A stretch of DNA of 36,020 nucleotides from an uncultured Christensenellaceae bacterium (lineage in GTDB: Bacteria; Bacillota; Clostridia; Christensenellales; Christensenellaceae), in NCBI GenBank assembly GCA_934373295.1, contig CAKROK010000018.1:1-36020 (forward strand), read 5' to 3'. The notes below the pieces were generated by a model, which worked only from the letters and a program-made list of their open reading frames with translations, made no database searches and had not been told where the DNA came from. Of this stretch, positions 15,790 to 22,871 are shown one piece after another (the first letter of the stretch is position 1; each line of letters begins with the position of its first letter). The translations under genes and the position numbers were made by a program.

Positions 15790-16230
15790 TTATTTATCCC
15801 CCGTCGAGCCGAAACCGCCCGCGCCGCGTTCGGTATCGGAAAGCGCGCCGTCCTCGACGTAATCCACCTTTAAGAAGGGGGTTATCACGAGCTGAGCAAT
15901 GCGCTCAAAGGGCTCGATGGTCTGGGATTCGCCGCTGTGGTTATGCAGCGCGACCATGACCTCGCCGCGGTAATCGCTGTCCACCACGCCCACCTTGTTT
16001 GCGGGGGCGAGGCCCTTTTTCGTCGCGAGACCGCTGCGCGCGTATATCAATCCGGCGTAGCCCACGGGTATCTCCATGGCGAGACCGGTGTGTATGAGCA
16101 CGGTCTGATTCGGCTCGATGGTCGTAGGCTCGTTCAAAAGCGCGTAAAGATCCGCGCCGGCGGAGAACTCACTGCCGTAATGGGGCAGCATGGCTTTTTC
16201 GTCTAACTTAGTTATCTTTATCTTCTGCAT
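15790..16230 (-). CDS. dut: Deoxyuridine 5'-triphosphate nucleotidohydrolase (dUTPase)
   Basis: Trimeric dUTPase hydrolyses dUTP to dUMP and pyrophosphate. This keeps uracil out of DNA and supplies the precursor of dTMP. The 146-residue length is typical. All five motifs are visible: AGADLYA (24-30), ARSGLA (64-69), GVVDSDYRGE (81-90, catalytic Asp84), ERIAQLVI (109-116) and the glycine-rich C-terminal RGAGGFGSTG (135-144) that closes over the substrate. It is the last gene of the nrdD-nrdG-dut operon and overlaps the end of nrdG by 23 bp. The grouping with ribonucleotide reductase is functionally coherent. An intrinsic terminator follows. Confidence 0.96.
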   Translation of the reverse strand: MQKIKITKLDEKAMLPHYGSEFSAGADLYALLNEPTTIEPNQTVLIHTGLAMEIPVGYAGLIYARSGLATKKGLAPANKVGVVDSDYRGEVMVALHNHSGESQTIEPFERIAQLVITPFLKVDYVEDGALSDTERGAGGFGSTGDK

Positions 16231-16765
16231 TGCTCATCTCCTGATTTTTTTCACCCTCCCAAAGCACTATCTCACCGGATGAAAGTGTATTTTGAAGGTC
16301 GATTATGCGCTGATTAGCGCTTCCCTTAAAGCGCAGATTGGGGCTTTTTAAGCTCTCGTCAAATCGCCCGTCCACAAGGAAGTCTATGCATTTAAACAGC
16401 TCGTCTATCACGGGGTCATCCCGCCGCTGGTTGCAAAGCTCCTCAAAAGTATATCCCGAATAGCACCAGATGTCCTTTTGGGGGTAGACCTGCTTGACCC
16501 TCAGCAGCAGGGGGAGCAGCGCGGCGCGGTTGCGCGGATGCATGGGCTCGCCGCCCAGCAGCGTAAGCCCGCTTATATAAGAGGGGGAGAGCAGCTCGAT
16601 TATCCTGTCCTCTATCGCCTTGTCGTAATCCTCGCCGTAGGAAAAATCCCACGCTTCGGAGTTAAAGCAGCCCTTGCAGTAGTGCTCACAGCCGGACACG
16701 AACAGCGACACCCTCACGCCGACGCCGTTTGCGACGTCGCATTTTTTAATCTTAGCGTATTTCAT
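16208..16765 (-). CDS. nrdG: Anaerobic ribonucleotide reductase activating protein
   Basis: NrdG is the radical SAM activase that uses a [4Fe-4S] cluster and S-adenosylmethionine to generate the glycyl radical on NrdD. The 185-residue protein has the CX3CX2C cluster motif at Cys26, Cys30 and Cys33 (SGCEHYCKGCFN), followed by the LLGGEP motif typical of the family. It starts 21 bp downstream of nrdD and ends inside dut, so the three genes form one transcript. Its C-terminal tail after about 150 is longer than in minimal NrdG proteins and highly charged. Anaerobic metabolism is implied. Confidence 0.95.
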   Translation of the reverse strand: MKYAKIKKCDVANGVGVRVSLFVSGCEHYCKGCFNSEAWDFSYGEDYDKAIEDRIIELLSPSYISGLTLLGGEPMHPRNRAALLPLLLRVKQVYPQKDIWCYSGYTFEELCNQRRDDPVIDELFKCIDFLVDGRFDESLKSPNLRFKGSANQRIIDLQNTLSSGEIVLWEGEKNQEMSNAEDKDN

Positions 16766-16786
16766 TTTTATAGACGTCTATGGCGT

Positions 16787-18922
16787 TTACAGGTGAAGCA
16801 CCCTCGCCTTTATCTCCTTAGTCTTGCCCACGTTCCAGAAGTTCTCGCCCAAATATCCGCAGGTGCGCCTGGTTACGGTCATCTTCGCCTGATCCTTGTT
16901 GTGGCAGTTGGGACATTCCCACTCAAAGTCGTCATTTATGAGAATCTCGCCGTCAAAGCCGCATACGTGGCAGTAGTCGCTCTTGGTGTTGAACTCGGCA
17001 TACTGAATGTTGTCGTATATGAAGCGAACGACGTCCTCAAGCGCCTTTAAGTTGTGGCGCATGTTGGGAATTTCAACATAGCTTATCGCTCCGCCTGAGC
17101 TTATGGGCTGGAACTGGCTTTCGAACTTGAACTTTGAAAATGCGTCGATCTCCTCACGCACGTCCACGTGATAGGAATTAGTGTAATAGCCCTTGTCCGT
17201 GACGTCCGGGATAGAGCCGAATTTTTCCTTGTCGATGCGCGCAAAGCGATAGCACAGCGACTCTGCGGGAGTGCCGTAAAGGCCGAACCCGAGGCCCGTC
17301 TCCTCTTTCCACTTGTCGCAGGCCGCCCTCATGCGCTTCATTACGCGCACGGCGAATTCCTCACCGACCGGGTCGGTATGAGACACGCCCTTCATGAGCT
17401 TTGTCGTCTCGTAAAGGCCTATATATCCTAAAGACAGCGTGGAATAGCCGTCCATGAGGTACTTGTCGATGGGCTCGCCCTTGCCTAAACGGGCGATAGC
17501 GCCGTACTGCCAATGCACGGGGGAGACGTCGGAAAGCACGCCCTTTAACGCCCTGTGACGGCACATCAGCGCCTCATAGCAGAGCTGAAGTCGCTCGTCC
17601 ATGAGCTTCCAGAATTTATCCTCATCGCCCGCCGCCAGAATGCCTATCTGGGGGAGGTTTAACGAGACGACGCCCTGGTTAAAGCGTCCCTCGAACTTGT
17701 AGTTACCGTTTTCGTCCTTCCAGGGGGAGAGGAAGCTGCGGCAGCCCATGCAGGAGAACACGTTGCCCTCGTAATTCTCGCGCATCTTCTTGGCGGAGAT
17801 GTAGTCGGGGTACATCCTCTTTGCGGAGCACTTCACCGCGAGACGGGTCAGGTAGTCGTACTTTCCGCCTTTAAGACAGTTATGTTCGTCGAGGACGTAT
17901 ATGAGCTTGGGGAACGCGGGCGTGACGTAAACGCCCTTTTCGTTCTTTATGCCCTCTAATCTTTGGCGCAGAATCTCCTCGATTATCATCGCGTTTTCGT
18001 CGATGTATTCATCGCCCTCGGTGAGGTTCAAAAACAGCGTGACAAAGGGGGATTGACCGTTTGTGGTCATGAGGGTGTTTATCTGATACTGTATCGTCTG
18101 AACGCCCGCCTTTAGCTCATCCCTTAAACGGACGTTGACGAGCTCGGTTCGTGTCTCCTCGGATAATCTGTCGCCAAATTTTTCAATGTATTCCTTGGTG
18201 TATTTATCTCTGCTCTTGCGCAGATATTTGCCGAGATGGCGAATATCCACGGACTGTCCGCCGTACTGCGAGGAGGCGACGGAGGATATGATCTGCGTCA
18301 TTACGGTACATGCGACGTGGAAGGACTTGGGGCTTTCGATGAGCTTTCCGTTCATGACTGTGCCGTTATCCAGCATATCGCCTATGTTTATGAGACAGCA
18401 GTTGAAAATGGGCTGGAGGAAGTAATCCGCATCATGAAAATGCAGTATGCCCTCGTCATGCGCCTTTGATATCTTTTCGGGCAGGAGTATCCTGCGCGTA
18501 AGATCCTTTGAGACCTCGCCCGCGATAAGGTCCCTTTGAGTCGCGGCGACCTTCGCGTTCTTGTTGGAGTTTTCCTCCATAACGTCCTTATTTGAGTTCT
18601 TTATGAGGCTCAATATGGATTCGTCCGTGGTATTCGCCCGTCTTACAAGTGCGCGCGAATAGCGATAGATGATATACGTCTTTGCGAGGACGAATTTATC
18701 TAACGCCATGAGCTCCGTCTCGATGATATCCTGAATATCCTCGACGAGCATTCTCTTACACTTGCGTTTTTCAATAAGACGCACTATATTTTCAATCTGT
18801 TCTTCTGTAACTTTTTCCTCCGGCTCGACCTCGTTATTCGCCTTTTGAATGGCGATGATGATCTTGTCGCGATTATAGGGAACGGTGCTGCCGTCCCTTT
18901 TGATGACGTGCTTAAGTTCCAT
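16787..18922 (-). CDS. nrdD: Anaerobic (class III) ribonucleoside-triphosphate reductase
   Basis: NrdD reduces ribonucleoside triphosphates to dNTPs with a glycyl radical, using formate as reductant in the known enzymes. The preferred start is ATG at 18922 (711 residues, MELKHVIKRDG). It begins right at the ATP-cone, and AGAGG stands 9 bp upstream. The frame is open to 18994, but that would add 24 basic residues without a good RBS. The N-terminal ATP-cone (about 2-95) binds the allosteric regulator. The C-terminus has zinc-binding CHVCG and CPNC pairs and the glycyl radical motif RRTCGYLG with the radical Gly at about 689. It heads the operon with nrdG and dut. Upstream lie NrdR-box-like sites and a leader of about 370 nt that contains a repeat element. 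Confidence 0.96.
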   Translation of the reverse strand: MELKHVIKRDGSTVPYNRDKIIIAIQKANNEVEPEEKVTEEQIENIVRLIEKRKCKRMLVEDIQDIIETELMALDKFVLAKTYIIYRYSRALVRRANTTDESILSLIKNSNKDVMEENSNKNAKVAATQRDLIAGEVSKDLTRRILLPEKISKAHDEGILHFHDADYFLQPIFNCCLINIGDMLDNGTVMNGKLIESPKSFHVACTVMTQIISSVASSQYGGQSVDIRHLGKYLRKSRDKYTKEYIEKFGDRLSEETRTELVNVRLRDELKAGVQTIQYQINTLMTTNGQSPFVTLFLNLTEGDEYIDENAMIIEEILRQRLEGIKNEKGVYVTPAFPKLIYVLDEHNCLKGGKYDYLTRLAVKCSAKRMYPDYISAKKMRENYEGNVFSCMGCRSFLSPWKDENGNYKFEGRFNQGVVSLNLPQIGILAAGDEDKFWKLMDERLQLCYEALMCRHRALKGVLSDVSPVHWQYGAIARLGKGEPIDKYLMDGYSTLSLGYIGLYETTKLMKGVSHTDPVGEEFAVRVMKRMRAACDKWKEETGLGFGLYGTPAESLCYRFARIDKEKFGSIPDVTDKGYYTNSYHVDVREEIDAFSKFKFESQFQPISSGGAISYVEIPNMRHNLKALEDVVRFIYDNIQYAEFNTKSDYCHVCGFDGEILINDDFEWECPNCHNKDQAKMTVTRRTCGYLGENFWNVGKTKEIKARVLHL

Positions 18923-18953
18923 GGTTATGTGCCTCTTCCCTTCTGAAGTCCCA

Positions 18954-19188
18954 GACTGCCTAAAATACCTGCCCTTCCGCCGGCGTCGCAGCAAACGTGA
19001 TTGTCATGCAACCGCATAAATGCGATTGCAATGACTAATAACGTTGCTACTCCTTTATCCCAAAAAGGCTCGCTCACGCTACCACCTTTTCGGGAGCCTT
19101 TTTTCGACTCAGCTCGGCGGCGTACTATTATGTACAGCCTTCTCGCTTCGCTTGAAAAATAACGAAAAATCAGGCATTTTAGACAGTC
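18954..19188 (-). repeat. MITE-like element with terminal inverted repeats in the nrdD leader
   Basis: The left end GACTGCCTAAAATACCTG (18954-18971) and right end CAGGCATTTTAGACAGTC (19171-19188) are inverted repeats with 16 of 18 matches. The 235-bp element contains, reading leftwards, a palindrome near 19118-19138, a terminator-like hairpin (19062-19104, arms AAAAAGGCTC and GAGCCTTTTT) and the covarying fold (18975-19061). The right part, including ACGAAAAATCAGGCATTTT, recurs at 27452-27470, and the same layout recurs more distantly at 35818-35900. It has no ORF. It lies between the nrdD promoter and the nrdD start, so it should be part of the mRNA leader. Confidence 0.7.
18975..19061 (-). 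other. Covarying stem-loop within repeat copy B (RNA-like fold)
   Basis: Reading the minus strand, GGGATAAAGGAG (19061-19050) precedes a two-tier stem-loop. It has the same pairing as at 241-331 but with compensating substitutions (inner helix TGCAA/TTGCA instead of TGCAG/CTGCA; loop-closing A-T instead of G-C; outer ACG/CGT instead of GCG/CGC). The fold ends at TGCTGCGACGCCGG. It would be transcribed as part of the nrdD leader, ending about 50 nt before the start codon. Confidence 0.5.
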
Positions 19189-19300
19189 AACATTATAGTC
19201 TTTTTGTTAATTTCTCTTTTCCCGAGAAAACAATTTTCGATGCATCTCGGTCAATGCCCGCGCCCGCGTTTATAAAAGGGCGCGCAAAGCCTCTAAGACA

Positions 19301-19329
19301 ATAATACTACCAAATATAGGGTTCGTCAA
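19301..19329 (-). promoter_or_regulatory. nrdD operon promoter
   Basis: On the minus strand, TTGACG (19324-19329), a 17-bp spacer and TATTAT (19301-19306). It would give a leader of about 370 nt before the nrdD ATG at 18922. The two NrdR-like boxes are just upstream of its -35. Confidence 0.7.
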
Positions 19330-19335
19330 GTGCAA

Positions 19336-19384
19336 ATAGCGTATTTTGTGTCTTGAACACATGATAAAACACTATATATTGTAT
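19336..19384. promoter_or_regulatory. Tandem NrdR-box-like sites
   Basis: ACACTATATATTGTAT (19369-19384) matches the NrdR-box pattern ACACwATATnTwGTGT at nearly every position. A second, weaker 16-mer, ATAGCGTATTTTGTGT (19336-19351), matches well only in its right half. The starts are 33 bp apart, close to three helical turns, as in known tandem NrdR sites. NrdR represses ribonucleotide reductase genes when dATP/ATP is high. The sites are 7 bp upstream of the nrdD -35 box, which supports the assignment. Confidence 0.65.
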
Positions 19385-19503
19385 ACGCTGTCAATGCATA
19401 TATTCGTGAAAAAGTTGTATCGGATGAATATGACGACCGTGTTTAGCGCAAAATTAGAATGTACGGTCTATTATTTATACAATTTTGAAAGGGAGGAAGG
19501 GCT

Positions 19504-19863
19504 TTGGAAAATCTCTGCCTATACAAGATAGAGGACGACGGGCGCGCGCATTCCGCGGTGGTCGTGGCATGGGAGGAGGGCGTCAAAAGCGCATACTCCG
19601 TCGCAAAGAAGCTGCACGGCGACGGGCGGGAGCTGGATGTGATACTCGGCTTTTCGGATGCATCGCACGTGGAGATGGAGTGCGAATACGCGGCGATAGC
19701 GGACAGACTATACGTATTCACGCCGAACGGTAGCTTTGGCGCATGTGCGGTGGCGGAGCAGGCGATATTCGACATGCTGGAGGACGAGGATGACCGCCCG
19801 CAGGAGATATACGTATATTGTCCGCAGGACATGAGCAGGCGCATTCAGAGAATATTCATTTAA
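19504..19863 (+). CDS. Conserved-looking small protein of unknown function
   Basis: A 119-residue soluble, acidic protein with no signal peptide or membrane segment. I do not recognise the family. The fold looks alternating alpha/beta, with strands around AVVVAWEEG, LDVILGFSD, RLYVFTP and EIYVYCP. Two Cys residues (about 59 and 81) and a CPQD near the end are not a recognisable metal motif. The start is TTG at 19504 with AGGGAGG about 7 bp upstream. The VanW-family gene follows after 21 bp, so the two are probably one transcript. It shares the upstream intergenic region with the divergent nrdD operon, but nothing links its function to nucleotide metabolism. Confidence 0.7.
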   Translation: MENLCLYKIEDDGRAHSAVVVAWEEGVKSAYSVAKKLHGDGRELDVILGFSDASHVEMECEYAAIADRLYVFTPNGSFGACAVAEQAIFDMLEDEDDRPQEIYVYCPQDMSRRIQRIFI

Positions 19864-19884
19864 TTTGCATAAGGGGGTATATCA

Positions 19885-21261
19885 ATGAAAAAATATTGGA
19901 CAGCTGCCGTATCAGCCATCATTTTGATTTTAGTAGGCATAGGGCTTGTGCTTGGAGATAGGGAAATGTCGCAGGAGGACATCGAAAGGGAGCTTGCGCA
20001 GGGACGGTTTGCGCAGGGCGTGACGGTAAACGACATCGACATAAGCTCGATGAGCATGGAGCAGGCGCGTGAGGCGGTCAAAAAAGCGGAGTGGGAGCTC
20101 GCGCAGGACACGGTCATGTATATTAAGGTAGGGGAGCGGGAATATCGGCTTTCCGGCGATGACTTTGACATAAGCTATGACACGGATGAGGTGTTAAAAC
20201 AGGCGATGCTCGCGGGAAAGGGCGGGAACGCCTTTGAACGGGCAACGGGGAAAAACGACGATAACATGAGCTTTTTTATAGAAAAGCGCGTCAACGGGAC
20301 GGCGAACGATGCGGCGCTAAAGGAGCTTATAGAGCAGGAAAGCAAAAATCCCAAGGATGCCTCCGCACAGTTCACGCCAAACAGCAGCACGCACATGACC
20401 TATACGGGCAGTGAAGAAGGCGTGAGCATCGATCTTGATGAGCTTAAAAAAGCGGTGGACGAGGCGATAGACGACGGCAAACTGACCGTTGAAGCGCCCG
20501 CGCAGCTCACCCAACCCAAGGTCACGACGGATGAGATAAAGCAAAAGATAGTCAGGAGGGCGTATTTTGAGACGTCCTATGCGCAATATCCCTATAACGA
20601 CGCGGACAGAGTATCGAACATCAAAAAGTGCGTCGCGATAATAAACTCAAAGAAGCTGACGCTCGCGCCCGGTCAGAGCATGAGCTTAAACGACGTACTC
20701 GGCCCGCGCACAGAGGCGGGCGGATGGAAGCTCGCGCCCGGATACGTCTCCGGACGGAGCGAGGATCAGGCGGGCGGAGGAGTATGCCAGATATCCTCCA
20801 CGTTATACTGCGCCGCGCTGAAGGCGGATCTCACGATAGTCAACAGGAAGAACCACACCATCCCCGTGGGGTACGTAAATCAGGGGCTGGACGCGACGAT
20901 ATCCACGGGCGGCCCCGACCTCGTGATAAGAAACGACACGGGGGAGAATATCTACATATGCTGCGGACTTTCCGGAAAGCAGAGTGTGTATTTTGAGGTG
21001 TACGGCGCGCCGTTTGAGGGGTTCACCAAGATCGCGCTGACGTCAAAGAAGGTGCGGGACATCCAGCCGGAGTCGGACATAGTGTATACGTACACAGACG
21101 AGCTGAAAAGCGGACAGGAGGAGATATACGTAAAGCGGCGCAACGGCAGCGAGTATGCCGCATACGCGAGCTACTATGACGCAGACAAGCTCGTGAAGCA
21201 AAAGAAGCTATCGAGATCCGTTTATCCTGCGTACAGCGGGGAGGTCAGGGTTGGGAGATAA
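19885..21261 (+). CDS. VanW family cell-envelope protein
   Basis: A 458-residue protein with an N-terminal signal-anchor (about 5-24), so most of it lies outside the membrane. Residues about 40-235 contain the duplicated YoaR-like, putative peptidoglycan-binding region found in front of many VanW domains (VNDIDISSMSMEQA resembles the VNGIDVSGMT-type motif). The VanW domain covers about 236-375 and has PGQSMSLNDVLGPRT, GGGVCQISSTLY, the NHTIPVGYV stretch and PDLVIRNDT. VanW proteins accompany some vancomycin-resistance clusters but are widespread in clostridia, and their activity is unknown; there are no other van genes here. Start ATG at 19885 after a GGGGG-rich RBS. A perfect palindrome begins 8 bp after the stop codon. 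Confidence 0.9.
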   Translation: MKKYWTAAVSAIILILVGIGLVLGDREMSQEDIERELAQGRFAQGVTVNDIDISSMSMEQAREAVKKAEWELAQDTVMYIKVGEREYRLSGDDFDISYDTDEVLKQAMLAGKGGNAFERATGKNDDNMSFFIEKRVNGTANDAALKELIEQESKNPKDASAQFTPNSSTHMTYTGSEEGVSIDLDELKKAVDEAIDDGKLTVEAPAQLTQPKVTTDEIKQKIVRRAYFETSYAQYPYNDADRVSNIKKCVAIINSKKLTLAPGQSMSLNDVLGPRTEAGGWKLAPGYVSGRSEDQAGGGVCQISSTLYCAALKADLTIVNRKNHTIPVGYVNQGLDATISTGGPDLVIRNDTGENIYICCGLSGKQSVYFEVYGAPFEGFTKIALTSKKVRDIQPESDIVYTYTDELKSGQEEIYVKRRNGSEYAAYASYYDADKLVKQKKLSRSVYPAYSGEVRVGR

Positions 21262-21268
21262 GGGGGAA

Positions 21269-21488
21269 ATAAATCATCTCTTTTGGCGCGGTAAACCGCC
21301 AAAAGAGATGATTTATACGCAAGTCATACGCCTTGCTCTGCGAAGATAAAGCGAGCTTGTCGATGACGTGCGGCGCAGCTTTCAAGCGCGAAACGGCATT
21401 CGCCGTTTCGCGCTTGAAAGTAGCTCGCGTACGCGAGCTTAGTTTTTGCGCGCCATCCGCAGGATGGCGCGCAAAAACCTGCGCCGCA
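21269..21488. repeat. Array of three unrelated perfect palindromes with conserved linkers
   Basis: P1: 20-nt arms ATAAATCATCTCTTTTGGCG (21269-21288) and 21297-21316. P2: 19-nt arms CTTTCAAGCGCGAAACGGC (21379-21397) and 21402-21420. P3: 17-nt arms GTTTTTGCGCGCCATCC (21442-21458) and 21462-21478. All arms are perfect complements, yet the three share no sequence. The linkers are conserved: 21347-21378 equals the inverted complement of 83-114 with one mismatch; 21423-21438 is itself a palindrome (GCTCGCGTACGCGAGC) leading to GAGCTTAG before P3; CCTGCGCCGCA follows P3 as it follows the palindrome at 50-82. P1 may also end the VanW transcript. Confidence 0.75.
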
Positions 21489-21600
21489 TATGTACGTGTG
21501 AGATGAATCTTTTAGGTGGTAGCGCAGCGGCATAACGACGTGGGTTTTAAGACGAAGCTTTGCGGAGCAAAGCAACCTATTATATAAATTACGCGAGTAT
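21489..21600. repeat. Intergenic repeat tail with GGTGGTAGCG block
   Basis: This 112-bp stretch follows the palindrome array and has AGGTGGTAGCG (21515-21525), the block also found at 177-187 and inverted at 19076-19086. It also has a small hairpin, GCTTTGC/GCAAAGC (21557-21573). No gene or promoter was recognised in it, nor in the AT-rich remainder up to 21670. Confidence 0.4.
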
Positions 21601-21671
21601 TCTCTCTTTTAAACTCAAGCGCGCAAACCCCTCTCCTCCCACAACACTCCCCCCTAATAAAAAAGCACAAA

Positions 21672-21703
21672 AAACCGCCCTGTAAGCATACAAAGCGGTT
21701 TAT
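21672..21703 (-). terminator. Terminator of the aldo/keto reductase gene
   Basis: AAACCGC (21672-21678) pairs with GCGGTTT (21695-21701), with inner TGTA/TACA pairing. On the minus strand it is followed by TTTTTTGTGC. It lies 10 bp after the stop codon. Confidence 0.8.
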
Positions 21704-21712
21704 TTTTATAGC

Positions 21713-22822
21713 TCAATCCTCAAAGACGTCTTTAACGAGCTTGAGGTTGTCGATTATGGGCAAATGCTGGGGGCAGTGCTCCTCGCATTGACCGCACTCT
21801 ATGCAGTCGGAGGGCTTGCCGCGCTTGAGGGCGATGTTTGAGAAGGTCACGGTGTGCGTGGCCAGCTTGCCGAATTGCTTTTGGTTGTTGAACAGCGCGA
21901 AGTATTCGGGTATCGCGATGTTTTCGGGGCAGCCGTCGATGCAGTATTTGCAGGCGGTGCAGGGGATAGCTATGCTTGCGCGGATAATCCCCACGACATC
22001 GTCTATAACGGCGTATTCGTCCGGCGTGAGCGGCTTAAAATCGGTCATATAGCTCATGTTGTCTTCGAGCTGCTCGGGTGTGGACATTCCGGAAAGCACG
22101 CCCTTCACGTTTTCAAGAGACGCGGCGAAGCGTATGCCCCAGGACGCTGCGGACATGTCGGGAGAGTGCTTTTTCAAAAGCTCCTCTGCCTTTTCGGGGA
22201 GATTCGCAAGCGCGCCGCCCTTTAACGGCTCCATGACCATGACCTCCACGCCGTGAGCCACGCATACGTCATAGCACGCCTTTGACTGTATCCCCGCGTC
22301 CTCCCAGTCTATGTAGTTTAGCTGAAGCTGAACCAGCTCCGTTTCAGGGTGGTCGGTCAATATATGGTCGAGCGTGCTTGCGTCGTCGTGATATGAAAAA
22401 CCTATCTTTTTGATCTTTCCATCGCTCTTCATACGCGAAATAAACTCAAATCCGTGCATTTTTTGGACGTTTTCATATGTCGCCTTGCCGAGGGAGTGGA
22501 GCAGGTAGTTGTCAAAGTATTCGACCTTGCAGCGCTCGAGCTGTTCTGCAAATATTTTGGGATACTCCTGCGCGTCGTTTATCATGAATATGGGCATTTT
22601 TGTGGTTATCTCGAATGAGTCCCGCGGATATCTCTGCGCGACTAATTGACCGAACACGGATTCGCTCATGCCGCCGTGATAGACGTATGCTGTGTCGAAA
22701 TAGGTAAAGCCCTGTGAGAGGTAGCGGTCTATCATGGCGCGCGTCGTGTCCATATCCACCTTGCTGTAGTCGTCCTTGTCCGTAAGGGGCAGGCGCATCA
22801 GCCCAAATGCAAGTTTTTTCAT
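21713..22822 (-). CDS. Aldo/keto reductase with C-terminal 4Fe-4S ferredoxin domain
   Basis: A 369-residue cytoplasmic oxidoreductase. The TIM-barrel part (1-270) keeps the aldo/keto reductase catalytic tetrad: Asp43 and Tyr48 in FDTAYVYHG, Lys75 in TTKMP and His109 in LLHSL. The C-terminal part (about 275-369) has two clusters, CTACKYCIDGCP and CIECGQCEEHCP, each typical of a bound 4Fe-4S centre. This suggests electron exchange with ferredoxin or a flavoprotein rather than NADPH alone. Such fusions are common in anaerobes; substrates are generally unknown. AGGAGG stands 7 bp before the ATG. It is 49 bp downstream of ricT with no clear terminator between, so it may be read from the tmk promoter. 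Confidence 0.92.
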   Translation of the reverse strand: MKKLAFGLMRLPLTDKDDYSKVDMDTTRAMIDRYLSQGFTYFDTAYVYHGGMSESVFGQLVAQRYPRDSFEITTKMPIFMINDAQEYPKIFAEQLERCKVEYFDNYLLHSLGKATYENVQKMHGFEFISRMKSDGKIKKIGFSYHDDASTLDHILTDHPETELVQLQLNYIDWEDAGIQSKACYDVCVAHGVEVMVMEPLKGGALANLPEKAEELLKKHSPDMSAASWGIRFAASLENVKGVLSGMSTPEQLEDNMSYMTDFKPLTPDEYAVIDDVVGIIRASIAIPCTACKYCIDGCPENIAIPEYFALFNNQKQFGKLATHTVTFSNIALKRGKPSDCIECGQCEEHCPQHLPIIDNLKLVKDVFED

Positions 22823-22871
22823 ATTTCTTCCTCCTATTTCCTAATTTTTCATAGCGATTATTGCCAGTTTA

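Noticed and set aside
19062..19104. T-box leader (GGTGGTAGCG resembles the T-box GGTGGNACCGCG)
   Set aside because: The central ACC is AGC in all copies, no specifier loop or stem I is visible, the block occurs in several unrelated intergenic repeats, and nrdD is not an amino-acid gene.
19885..21261. Vancomycin resistance gene
   Set aside because: VanW domains are widespread in clostridia, and no vanA/vanH/vanX/vanR/vanS homologue is in the window, so resistance is not supported.
21269..21488. CRISPR array or integron attC array
   Set aside because: There is no constant repeat with unique spacers of regular length; the constant parts are linkers of different lengths and orientations. The palindrome ends are GTTT...AAAC, opposite to attC ends, and no cas or integrase gene is near.
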